The position numbers and the translations under genes are program-made. DNA of 6,794 nucleotides from NCBI GenBank assembly GCA_958425285.1, contig CATZVV010000101.1, positions 1 to 6,794 of the forward strand. The letters run 5' to 3'. Shown here piece after piece: positions 1-5,845 of this stretch. The notes below the pieces were generated by a model. It was not told where the DNA came from and did no database searches. It worked only from the letters and a program-made list of their open reading frames with translations. This DNA comes from an uncultured Lachnoclostridium sp. Its GTDB lineage: Bacteria; Bacillota; Clostridia; Lachnospirales; Lachnospiraceae. How positions within the stretch are numbered: position 1 is the first letter of the stretch; the number at the start of each line of letters is the position of its first letter.

Positions 1-1
1 A

Positions 2-85
2 ATTGCAGACGATGGCAGTTATTATAAGACAGACCGTGATTATTGTGATGATTTTCGTAAGCTATATGAAGAATTGTCAAAGTGA
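2..85 (+). CDS. 3' end of an unidentified upstream gene (partial)
   Basis: The frame starting at base 2 is open from the window edge to a TGA at 83-85 and gives 27 residues ending in RKLYEELSK. The peptide is hydrophilic and rich in Asp, Glu, Lys and Tyr (IADDGSYYKTDRDYCDD at its start), which fits a soluble protein's C-terminus. No family can be named from so short a tail. The other two forward frames close sooner or read less plausibly. The call rests only on an open frame with protein-like composition, so it could be chance. Confidence 0.45.
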   Translation: MADDGSYYKTDRDYCDDFRKLYEELSK

Positions 86-149
86 TTATACACAGGGTTT
101 CCTATAATTATGATAATGCGGAGATCCAAAGGCTTGTAAAACGAATGAA

Positions 150-191
150 CATACAAATCAGTAAGCAGCCATTTCTTGCTGGTTTTGTATG
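150..191. repeat. Imperfect hairpin repeat, copy A
   Basis: CATACAAA (150-157) pairs with TTTGTATG (184-191). After a small 1x2 internal loop, CAGTAAG (159-165) pairs with CTTGCTG (175-181) through one G-T wobble, leaving a nine-base loop. The outer sequences (CATACAAATCAG on one side, TGTATGCTC on the other) match those of the hairpin at 1835-1897 read on the opposite strand, so the two look like members of one family. The bases after the 3' arm are T-rich (CTCTTTGCTTTATT) but hold no clean T run. A role as a weak terminator for the upstream gene is possible but not shown. Confidence 0.65.
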
Positions 192-236
192 CTCTTTGCT
201 TTATTCAGCCAATGTTTTTTATCGGTCTTAAAGGTA

Positions 237-256
237 TTTTGTGTTACAATACAAAA
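237..256. promoter_or_regulatory. Inverted repeat upstream of the aminotransferase promoter (possible operator)
   Basis: TTTTGTGTT (237-245) and AATACAAAA (248-256) are inverted repeats of 9 bp with one G-T mismatch and a 2-base centre. The site lies about 35 bp upstream of the proposed -35 box at 291. That position and symmetry could suit a transcription factor dimer, but AT-rich inverted repeats also arise by chance in this kind of DNA. No known regulator's consensus was recognised. Confidence 0.25.
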
Positions 257-290
257 ACGATAGAATGATAAATCAAATTCAGAATGGAAA

Positions 291-319
291 TTGAAACTAG
301 GTAAATTTTGTGATATGAT
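291..319 (+). promoter_or_regulatory. Sigma-A type promoter for the aminotransferase gene
   Basis: TTGAAA (291-296) and TATGAT (314-319) are separated by 17 bp, each one mismatch from consensus (TTGACA/TATAAT). Transcription would start near 326, leaving a short leader of about 30 bases before the ATG at 355. The leader contains the GGAGG ribosome binding site at 341-345, nine bases from the start codon. No riboswitch-like structure fits in so short a leader. Confidence 0.65.
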
Positions 320-354
320 AAAGTAAATTATAGAAAAATTGGAGGTCAATCTTT

Positions 355-1638
355 ATGAAGGCATACAAAGAGATGAGCAAGGAAGAGCTGTTGGATTTAA
401 AAAATGACTTAGAGGCTCAGTACAAAGAAGCACAAAATCAGGGACTGAATTTAGATATGTCCAGAGGGAAACCGGGAGCAGCTCAGCTGGATATTGCAAT
501 GGGTATGATGGATGTGCTGAATTCCACGTCGAATTTATGTTGTGCAGAAGGTGTGGATTGTAGAAATTATGGTGTGCTTGACGGTATTGACGAGGCAAAG
601 CAGCTTCTTTCCGATATGATGGAGGTTCCCAAAAAGAATATTATCATTTATGGAAATTCCAGTTTAAATATAATGTACGATACCGTGTCACGATCTATGA
701 CACATGGTGTTATGGGCTCTGAACCATGGTGTAAATTGAAACGGGTGAAATTCCTCTGTCCGGTTCCCGGATATGACAGGCATTTTGCCATTACAGAACA
801 TTTTGGCATTGAAATGATTAATATCCCTATGGATGAAAATGGACCGGATATGGATTTGGTTGAAAAATATGTAAATGAAGATGAAACAGTAAAGGGAATC
901 TGGTGTGTACCAAAATATTCTAATCCTACCGGTATTACTTATTCAGATGAGGTTGTCATGAGATTTGCTAATCTGAAACCTGCCGCAAAAGATTTTCGCA
1001 TTTATTGGGACAATGCGTATGGTATTCATCACCTATATGAAGATAAGCAGGATCAGCTTATTGAAATTTTGGATGCATGTAAAAAAGCAGGAAACCCGGA
1101 TATGGTATTTAAGTTCAGTTCAACGTCTAAAGTTAGTTTTCCCGGTTCAGGTGTGGCTGCGATTGCAACATCAACTTCAAACTTGAAAGAAATCCGCAAA
1201 CAGATGACAATTCAGACAATCGGACATGACAAGCTCAATCAGCTGCGTCATGCAAGATTTTTTAAAGATTTTAATGGCATGGTAGTACATATGAAAAAGC
1301 ATGCTGATATTATGCGTCCGAAATTTGAAGCAGTACTGGATGTGTTTGACAGGGAGCTTTCCGGGTTGGAGATTGGAAGTTGGATTCGTCCGCGCGGGGG
1401 TTATTTTATTTCTTTTGATGCGATGGAAGGCTGTGCGAAGAGGATTGTAGCTAAATGCAAGGATGCTGGTGTTGTTTTGACAGGAGCGGGAGCAACATAT
1501 CCGTATGGAAAAGATCCGCATGACAGTAATATTCGTATTGCACCTTCATTCCCTACACCGGAAGAAATGCAGCAGGCAGCGAATCTGTTTGTTTTGTGTG
1601 TAAAGTTGGTAAGCGTAGAAAAATTGATGGAGGAGTAA
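355..1638 (+). CDS. PLP-dependent aminotransferase, aspartate aminotransferase type (PF12897-like)
   Basis: This soluble 427-residue fold-type I aminotransferase probably transfers the amino group between aspartate and 2-oxoglutarate. The visible signature is SNPTG at 189-193 (Asn190 contacts PLP and substrate), YWDNAYG at 217-223 (Asp219 pairs with the PLP pyridine nitrogen), SSTSKVSFPGSG with the Schiff-base lysine at Lys259, and IRIAPS with Arg394 for the substrate carboxylate. MSRGKPG at 35-41 and YGNSSLNIMYD at 99-109 (cofactor phosphate region) are typical of the PF12897 subgroup, which includes actinobacterial aspartate aminotransferases such as Rv3722c of M. tuberculosis. Length suits the family. 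The start has GGAGG at 341-345. The gene appears to be its own transcription unit: a promoter lies directly upstream and 369 bases of noncoding DNA follow. The family is well supported; the preferred substrate is inferred, and alanine or aromatic amino acids cannot be excluded. Confidence 0.95.
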   Translation: MKAYKEMSKEELLDLKNDLEAQYKEAQNQGLNLDMSRGKPGAAQLDIAMGMMDVLNSTSNLCCAEGVDCRNYGVLDGIDEAKQLLSDMMEVPKKNIIIYGNSSLNIMYDTVSRSMTHGVMGSEPWCKLKRVKFLCPVPGYDRHFAITEHFGIEMINIPMDENGPDMDLVEKYVNEDETVKGIWCVPKYSNPTGITYSDEVVMRFANLKPAAKDFRIYWDNAYGIHHLYEDKQDQLIEILDACKKAGNPDMVFKFSSTSKVSFPGSGVAAIATSTSNLKEIRKQMTIQTIGHDKLNQLRHARFFKDFNGMVVHMKKHADIMRPKFEAVLDVFDRELSGLEIGSWIRPRGGYFISFDAMEGCAKRIVAKCKDAGVVLTGAGATYPYGKDPHDSNIRIAPSFPTPEEMQQAANLFVLCVKLVSVEKLMEE

Positions 1639-1834
1639 AAAGTATTGAGACTTCAAATTTTATGAGAGATTGCTAATGAGGTCAGGCATTCAGGCATTAT
1701 ATAAGATTTAGAAGAAACTCACTGGTAAATATAGAGATGTTTGAAGGATATTTGGAAGAAATTTTTTATTGTATTTTAAGTGATGGATTTCATTCTAATA
1801 TGACGTTGAGGTCGTATAGGTTATAAAAGTGATG

Positions 1835-1897
1835 AGCATACAGGTCAGCGAGAACTTTGCCTGAAATAGAGGTATTGTTTAGGCTGATTTGTATGCT
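1835..1897. repeat. Long hairpin repeat, copy B (inverted relative to copy A)
   Basis: The arms 1835-1849 and 1883-1897 pair over 15 consecutive positions with two G-T wobbles (AGCATACAGGTCAGC against GCTGATTTGTATGCT). Inside, AAC (1853-1855) pairs with GTT (1877-1879). After a TT/TT internal loop, TGCCT (1858-1862) pairs with AGGTA (1870-1874) around a seven-base loop. Read on the minus strand it begins CATACAAATCAG and ends CTGTATGCTC, matching both ends of copy A at 150-191, while the loop sequence differs. Wobble pairs kept in the arms hint that an RNA stem is maintained. It could act as a transcript-end stabiliser, a weak bidirectional terminator or a small mobile palindromic repeat. Confidence 0.75.
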
Positions 1898-1943
1898 TGT
1901 ATTTTAATGAGTGATATTTTTGTTAGAAAATTAATACATTTGC

Positions 1944-1972
1944 TTGACTGTAAATGAATAGTTAACTAAAAT
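1944..1972 (+). promoter_or_regulatory. Sigma-A type promoter for the chemotaxis receptor gene
   Basis: TTGACT (1944-1949) and TAAAAT (1967-1972) are spaced by exactly 17 bp, each one mismatch from consensus. Initiation would fall near 1979, giving a leader of about 30 bases that carries AAAGGAAAG (1994-2002) as ribosome binding site. Many clostridial receptor genes use the motility sigma factor SigD (TAAA-N15-GCCGATAT), but no such sequence was found here, so expression may not be tied to the flagellar regulon. Confidence 0.7.
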
Positions 1973-2007
1973 AGAATTATGTATTTACAAAGAAAGGAAA
2001 GAGATAA

Positions 2008-3519
2008 ATGGAAGGAAAAGAACAAAACAGTAATTTCTTTGAAAGAAATGAACAGGAAGTAAGTAGATTGATGTGTAAAATTCTGGCAGGTATGACATTG
2101 GTCTTTCCAGTGTTCTTTCTTTTATCGGCTCTACGGGTATTTAGCATTACCATTCCTGAATTGGCGAAAGTCACCCCAATCGGTTTGGTTTGCACGTTAT
2201 CTCCTGCAATCTTAAATAAATTCGGGGTTTCTACAAAATTTATAAAAAATTACAGTATTGTGGCAGTTGCCTTTTTTATTGCACTCATGGCTGGAAATGC
2301 TCATATCGGAATTTATATTACATACGTACTGGCGCTTGCTTTAAGCTGCCTGTATTTTGATAAAAAATTCACAATTCGGACAGCAGTGATTGGATATGTA
2401 TTTTTAGTGACTGCCGTTTTTATTCGCTCAGGCAACGTGGTATTATATAATGGAGATACGAGGATGAAATGGTTTATTGCATATACGATGGGATATACGA
2501 TGGAATATGTCGCTATGTCGGCTGTATTTATTAGTTTGGCGGGACGGGCAAGGAGGCTTTTGGAAAATCTGCATAACACGGAGATGGTGAAGGAGATTTT
2601 GGCTCAGTGCGGAGATGCTTCAGGTAAATTATCACATTTACTTGGTAATTTAAAAACTATGATTCGTAATACGGTGGATAATAATCATCGGATTCATGAA
2701 GAAGCGGATAAAACGAGACAGGGGTGCGAGAATAGCTTAGCGCATGTTGAAGAGACAAATGCCAGTGTTCAGAATATGAGTGCGAATATGTATCAGATAC
2801 ACCGGCAGATGGAAAGCATGTCTGAAATTTCTAAAGATTCTTGTGAAAAAACTGAAAATTATATTCAAGTAATGAATCGGTCTGTTCATTCCATGCAGCA
2901 AATTGATAAATCCAGCGTAATAGTTAAGGAAAAGATTAAGCAGGTAGGAAATTGTTCCTGTGAAATTGAAACATTTGCAAGTACAATAGCTGGTATTGCG
3001 GGTCAGACAAATATTTTGGCATTGAATGCATCAATAGAGGCAGCACGGGCAGGAGAACAGGGAAAAGGTTTTGCGGTTGTGGCAGCTCAGGTAGGTATAT
3101 TGGCAAAGGAATGCAGGGAGGCAACAGAGAGTATTACAGAGAAGATAGAGCAAATGAATGAAAATGTGAAAGAAGCACATCTTTCAGTGGAGGAAAATGG
3201 AGAGTTGGTTTCAGAAGGTATTCGGGAAATTGCCAATGCAAAAGAAGAGGCAGGGAAACTTTTAGGACTCCAGAAAGAATCGAGACAGCGGGTAAAAGAG
3301 GTGGAAGAGGACTTATCTTCTAACGTAGAATATCAGGAAGCAGTAGCAGGTATGGCAGAAGGGTTGGATGAGATTACGAATCAGTCATTGGAACAGGTTA
3401 AAACAATTGGACAAGCGATACAGGAACAGGTAAAACTGGTAGAAAATATGCAGGATGCTTTTGCAGAAGTTCAGAAAATTTCAGACCAATTACTTCAAAT
3501 CAGCAGGCAGGAGAATTAA
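2008..3519 (+). CDS. Methyl-accepting chemotaxis protein with six membrane helices
   Basis: This 503-residue inner-membrane signal transducer is expected to control CheA/CheW. After a polar N-terminus (1-20), six hydrophobic segments lie near 22-44, 54-70, 82-95, 97-115, 121-139 and 154-177, with only short loops, so there is no extracellular ligand domain; sensing probably occurs in or at the membrane. From about 180 the protein is a long coiled coil with heptad-rich helices. The hairpin tip at about 328-366 contains QTNILALNASIEAARAGEQG and GKGFAVVA, the hallmark of the MCP signalling domain. No HAMP domain is evident between the last helix and the coiled coil. The usual EVRxLA after the tip reads QVGILA here (361-366). 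No C-terminal CheR/CheB tether pentapeptide is seen (the end is ISRQEN). The ligand is unknown. The start is supported by AAAGGAAAG upstream. Confidence 0.95.
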   Translation: MEGKEQNSNFFERNEQEVSRLMCKILAGMTLVFPVFFLLSALRVFSITIPELAKVTPIGLVCTLSPAILNKFGVSTKFIKNYSIVAVAFFIALMAGNAHIGIYITYVLALALSCLYFDKKFTIRTAVIGYVFLVTAVFIRSGNVVLYNGDTRMKWFIAYTMGYTMEYVAMSAVFISLAGRARRLLENLHNTEMVKEILAQCGDASGKLSHLLGNLKTMIRNTVDNNHRIHEEADKTRQGCENSLAHVEETNASVQNMSANMYQIHRQMESMSEISKDSCEKTENYIQVMNRSVHSMQQIDKSSVIVKEKIKQVGNCSCEIETFASTIAGIAGQTNILALNASIEAARAGEQGKGFAVVAAQVGILAKECREATESITEKIEQMNENVKEAHLSVEENGELVSEGIREIANAKEEAGKLLGLQKESRQRVKEVEEDLSSNVEYQEAVAGMAEGLDEITNQSLEQVKTIGQAIQEQVKLVENMQDAFAEVQKISDQLLQISRQEN

Positions 3520-3564
3520 ATATTATATTGCAGCATTTAAGCGTAATAAATTGTAAAACATTTA

Positions 3565-3593
3565 TTGTTAATTGCAATTGTGCGTGTTAAAAT
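3565..3593 (+). promoter_or_regulatory. Extended -10 promoter for the hydrogenase-sensor operon, with a palindrome in the spacer
   Basis: TTGTTA (3565-3570) and TAAAAT (3588-3593) are 17 bp apart, and the -10 is preceded by TGT (3585-3587), an extended -10 element. Between them lies the perfect palindrome AATTGCAATT (3570-3579), overlapping the end of the -35, where a bound repressor would block RNA polymerase. Transcription would start near 3600, about 50 bases before the first start codon. The region just upstream (3545-3566) has an AT-rich stem, AATAAA with TTTATT, too weak to be a convincing terminator for the receptor gene. Confidence 0.55.
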
Positions 3594-3652
3594 GAAAATA
3601 ATGATTGTAGGAGAACAGTTTCTTTGACTACGTTCCCGGAATGGAGGATCAT

Positions 3653-4006
3653 ATGACAGTGAAAGAGGTTCGTGAGGTATTGGGGGCCAGAATTGCTTGT
3701 GGAGAACAATACCTTGACAGAGAAGTGCATAGTGCCTGTGGTTCTGATATGATGAGTGATGTACTTGCTTTTTTGAAAGAACAGGCAGTTTTGTTGACAG
3801 GGTTGTGCAATCCCCAGGTAGTTCGGACGGCAGAGATGATGGATATTGTATGTATCGTATTTGTTCGCGGGAAAATGCCGGATGAAGCAATGATTAAGCT
3901 GGCAGAGGAGAGGCAGATTCCCCTGCTTGTGACAGGTCATCGTATGTTTGGTGCCTGTGGTCTTTTATATGAAAAAGGTCTGCGGGGGGGTGCTGGTTAT
4001 GAGTGA
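3653..4006 (+). CDS. DRTGG-domain protein, first copy
   Basis: This 117-residue soluble protein resembles the stand-alone DRTGG-domain proteins found beside clostridial hydrogenase genes; the domain also occurs in phosphotransacetylase N-termini and CBS-domain proteins. Biochemical function is unknown, and a regulatory or ligand-binding role is inferred. Visible family features are the start MTVKEVREVLGARI, VLLTGL (43-48), the hydrophobic strand DIVCIVFVRGK (60-70), IPLLVTGHRMFG (85-96) and ACGLLYEKGL near the end. The frame is open from an ATG at 3641, but GGAGG at 3643-3647 lies inside that extension, five bases before the ATG at 3653. The paralogue at 5846 also begins MTVRE, so 3653 is the start chosen. 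It is the first gene of the operon and overlaps the next by 8 bases. Confidence 0.88.
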   Translation: MTVKEVREVLGARIACGEQYLDREVHSACGSDMMSDVLAFLKEQAVLLTGLCNPQVVRTAEMMDIVCIVFVRGKMPDEAMIKLAEERQIPLLVTGHRMFGACGLLYEKGLRGGAGYE

Positions 4007-4421
4007 TTCCATTCACTTGATATATGAGGTTGATGGTGAAGATTTTACCCGGGCAGGGGAAGCATCCAGCGATTTAAAAAGCAAGCTGAAACAAATGGAT
4101 GTCTCTCCGGATGCAATCCGCAAGGTGGCAATTGCTATGTATGAGGGAGAAATTAATATGGTGATACATGCAAATGGCGGACAGATTGACGTGGAAGTTT
4201 CACCTGAGGATGTAACAATGGTACTTGCAGACTGTGGACCGGGTATTCCGGATATTGATAGGGCAATGCAGGCGGGATATTCAACGGCACCGGATAATGT
4301 TAGAAATCTTGGTTTTGGTGCCGGTATGGGATTGCCCAATATGAAAAAATATACCGATGAGATGAATGTTGAAACAACAATCGGTGTGGGTACTACAGTT
4401 ACCATGAAAGTGCTGTTGTAA
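3999..4421 (+). CDS. ATP-binding protein of the anti-sigma factor / serine kinase type (RsbW/SpoIIAB-like)
   Basis: This 140-residue soluble protein carries a Bergerat-fold (HATPase_c) domain over nearly its whole length, the usual size for RsbW/SpoIIAB-type kinases. The N box is YEGEINMVIHA (48-58) with Glu49 and the Mg-coordinating Asn53. The G1 box is DCGPGIPD (78-85), and the glycine-rich lid/G2 region is GFGAGMGLPN (105-114). There is no dimerisation/phosphoacceptor histidine domain, so it is not a classical histidine kinase. Family members bind sigma factors or phosphorylate a STAS-domain partner on Ser/Thr; no sigma factor or STAS gene is in view, so the target is unknown. The frame is open from 3948, but ATG 3999 is preferred because the G-rich stretch 3984-3990 serves as ribosome binding site and family members start just before IHLIYEV. 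It overlaps the previous gene by 8 bases, suggesting translational coupling. Confidence 0.9.
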   Translation: MSDSIHLIYEVDGEDFTRAGEASSDLKSKLKQMDVSPDAIRKVAIAMYEGEINMVIHANGGQIDVEVSPEDVTMVLADCGPGIPDIDRAMQAGYSTAPDNVRNLGFGAGMGLPNMKKYTDEMNVETTIGVGTTVTMKVLL

Positions 4422-4463
4422 ATTATCATATAAAAAAGCGGTAACTAATCAACATGTCGCTCG

Positions 4464-4486
4464 CAAGTTTGCCAAAGGCAAACTTG
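4464..4486. repeat. Perfect 10-bp palindrome with AAA loop
   Basis: CAAGTTTGCC (4464-4473) and GGCAAACTTG (4477-4486) form a perfect stem of 10 bp around AAA. A second, looser pairing (GC-GTAA at 4438-4444 with TTAC-GC at 4500-4506) could enclose it. No T run follows on the + strand, so it is unlikely to be a standard forward terminator. It sits in the only long gap of the operon (4422-4521), directly before the hydrogenase-sensor gene. Possible roles are partial termination, mRNA processing or stability, or a dispersed palindromic repeat. Confidence 0.7.
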
Positions 4487-4521
4487 ATACAAACGGTGTT
4501 TACAGCGGATTGGAGGTAGAT

Positions 4522-5799
4522 ATGGATAAGTTTTCGAAGTCAGTGCGGCTTGATGAAGACTTGTGCATGGGTTGCATTAACTGTATCAAACGCTGCCCGA
4601 CACAGGCAATTCGTGTACGCGGGGGAAAGGCCGTCATTACGAATGAATTTTGTATTGATTGTGGCGAATGTATTCGGATTTGCCCTCATCATGCGAAAAA
4701 GGCTACATATGATTCATTAGATTTGATTGATCAGTTTGAATATACAGTTGCATTGCCGGCTCCGGCATTGTACGCCCAGGTCAATAATCTGGAGGATATT
4801 AATATTCTCCTTACAGCACTGTTGCGTATGGGCTTTGATGATGTATATGAAGTAAGCGGGGCAGCAGAGATTATTTCTTCTTATTCCAGAGATTATGTGG
4901 AGAAACATCCCGAAAAATGGCCTTTGATTAGTACCGCCTGCCCGTCGGTTGTACGATTAATAAGGGTTCGTTTTCCTAATTTGTTAGAGCATTTATTGCC
5001 ATTGCAGGCTCCGGTTGATTTGGCAGCAGAACTGGCGAGGCAGAGGGCGATGGAAAAGACCGGACTTCCCTCAGAGAAGATTGGTATTATTTTTATTTCT
5101 CCGTGTCCTGCTAAAGTTACAGCAACAAGGGCACCGCTTGGAATTGAAAAAAGCCATGTAGATGGTGTCTTTGCGATTAAAGAGGTATATCCTGCACTTG
5201 TACATGAAATGGGAAAGGTGGGAGATGATGTCCAGAATCTTGCAATTAGCGGGAAAATTGGAATCAGCTGGGGCAGCAGCGGAGGTGAAGCAGGGGGCTT
5301 GCTATCCGATAGTTATTTGGCAGCAGATGGAATTGAAAATGTAATCCGTGTGTTGGAAGACCTTGAGGATCAAAAATTCAGCAATTTGGAGTTTATTGAG
5401 TTGAATGCCTGTAGCGGAGGATGTGTCGGAGGCGTTTTAACGGTGGAAAATCCATATGTGGCAAAGGTGAAATTAAAACGCCTTAGAAAATATATGCCTG
5501 TGGCATGCAACCGGATTGAGGTGGATCACAGTCTGGTAGACTGGACGAAAGAGGTGGAGTATGAGCCGGTTTTCAAATTAGGTGATAATTTAAAGGAAAG
5601 CATTCACTTAATGTCAAAAGTAGAGGAACTGTGCAAAAAATTCCCAGGTCTGGATTGTGGTGCCTGCGGAGCCCCGACCTGTAAAGCGTTGGCAGAAGAT
5701 ATTGTGAGAGGTGTGGCATCGCAGAGAGATTGTGTACATCTATTACGAGAATTTGTGGAAAAGATCACGGATGAATTTTCTATTTTAGGAGATGAATAA
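4522..5799 (+). CDS. Sensor-type [FeFe]-hydrogenase homologue (HydS-like) with three accessory Fe-S motifs
   Basis: This 425-residue cytoplasmic iron-sulfur protein is probably a H2/redox sensor. Two ferredoxin-type [4Fe-4S] motifs come first (Cys15, 18, 21, 25 and Cys44, 47, 50, 54), followed by the [FeFe]-hydrogenase catalytic domain at about 75-325. The cysteines that hold the H-cluster are kept: Cys140 in STACP, Cys195 in SPCPAK, and Cys297 and Cys301 in NACSGGC; Lys198 is also kept. The first Cys of the usual TSCCP is Ala139. The Met of MPC is Ser193, the Glu after PCxxK is lost, the Met of the third motif is Asn295, and the GGGQP end is absent. A C-terminal PF04060-like Fe-S motif follows (Cys379, 382, 387, 404). 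No PAS domain is present. These substitutions resemble putative sensory group C/D enzymes, not bulk H2 producers. The frame extends to a TTG at 4510, but GGAGG at 4512-4516 sits five bases before ATG 4522. HydE/F/G maturases would be needed and are not in the window. Confidence 0.93.
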   Translation: MDKFSKSVRLDEDLCMGCINCIKRCPTQAIRVRGGKAVITNEFCIDCGECIRICPHHAKKATYDSLDLIDQFEYTVALPAPALYAQVNNLEDINILLTALLRMGFDDVYEVSGAAEIISSYSRDYVEKHPEKWPLISTACPSVVRLIRVRFPNLLEHLLPLQAPVDLAAELARQRAMEKTGLPSEKIGIIFISPCPAKVTATRAPLGIEKSHVDGVFAIKEVYPALVHEMGKVGDDVQNLAISGKIGISWGSSGGEAGGLLSDSYLAADGIENVIRVLEDLEDQKFSNLEFIELNACSGGCVGGVLTVENPYVAKVKLKRLRKYMPVACNRIEVDHSLVDWTKEVEYEPVFKLGDNLKESIHLMSKVEELCKKFPGLDCGACGAPTCKALAEDIVRGVASQRDCVHLLREFVEKITDEFSILGDE

Positions 5800-5845
5800 T
5801 TGTTGAAAGTGAAAAACGCTTCGGAATGGAGGAAAGAGATTAGAT

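Larger units (their letters stand above)
1639..2007. other. Intergenic region between aminotransferase and chemotaxis receptor genes
   Basis: This 369-base stretch holds no convincing gene. From the left it has about 195 bases with no recognisable element apart from a small tandem GGCATTCA/GGCATT repeat near 1685-1698. The long hairpin repeat at 1835-1897 follows, then the promoter at 1944-1972 and the ribosome binding site of the receptor gene. A 29-codon frame at 1737-1826 lacks a ribosome binding site. No strong intrinsic terminator (GC-rich stem plus T run) was found after the aminotransferase gene. The 1835-1897 hairpin, followed by TGTATTTTAATG, is the best candidate for ending its transcript. 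Confidence 0.7.

Noticed and set aside
1737..1826. 29-codon open frame (MFEGYLEEIF...) between the aminotransferase and receptor genes
   Set aside because: No ribosome binding site or promoter is placed to serve it, and it is short enough to occur by chance. It could be a gene remnant, but nothing recognisable remains.
1944..2007. SigD (flagellar sigma) promoter for the chemotaxis receptor
   Set aside because: No TAAA-N15-GCCGATAT-like sequence is present; a near-consensus sigma-A promoter explains the region better.
3551..3587. Possible Rex (NADH-responsive repressor) binding site around TTGTAAAA / TTGTTAA upstream of the operon
   Set aside because: Rex sites are inverted TTGTTAA...TTAACAA type palindromes. 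Only single half-sites are present and no matching inverted half lies at the right spacing.
3641..3652. Upstream ATG at 3641 as start of the first DRTGG gene
   Set aside because: The GGAGG ribosome binding site lies within this extension and serves the ATG at 3653, which also matches the paralogue's start.
3537..3940. Two overlapping 117-residue minus-strand frames
   Set aside because: They are antisense to the first DRTGG gene, overlap each other in different frames and show no domain or good start signal.
3948..3998. Upstream ATG at 3948 as start of the ATPase gene
   Set aside because: It would overlap the first gene by 59 bases and add 17 residues that just read its C-terminal region in another frame. 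Start 3999 has a G-rich ribosome binding site and fits the family.
4013..4429. 138-residue open frame on the minus strand
   Set aside because: It is the antisense of the ATPase gene, whose conserved N, G1 and G2 boxes make the + strand the coding one; the minus frame has no recognisable domain.
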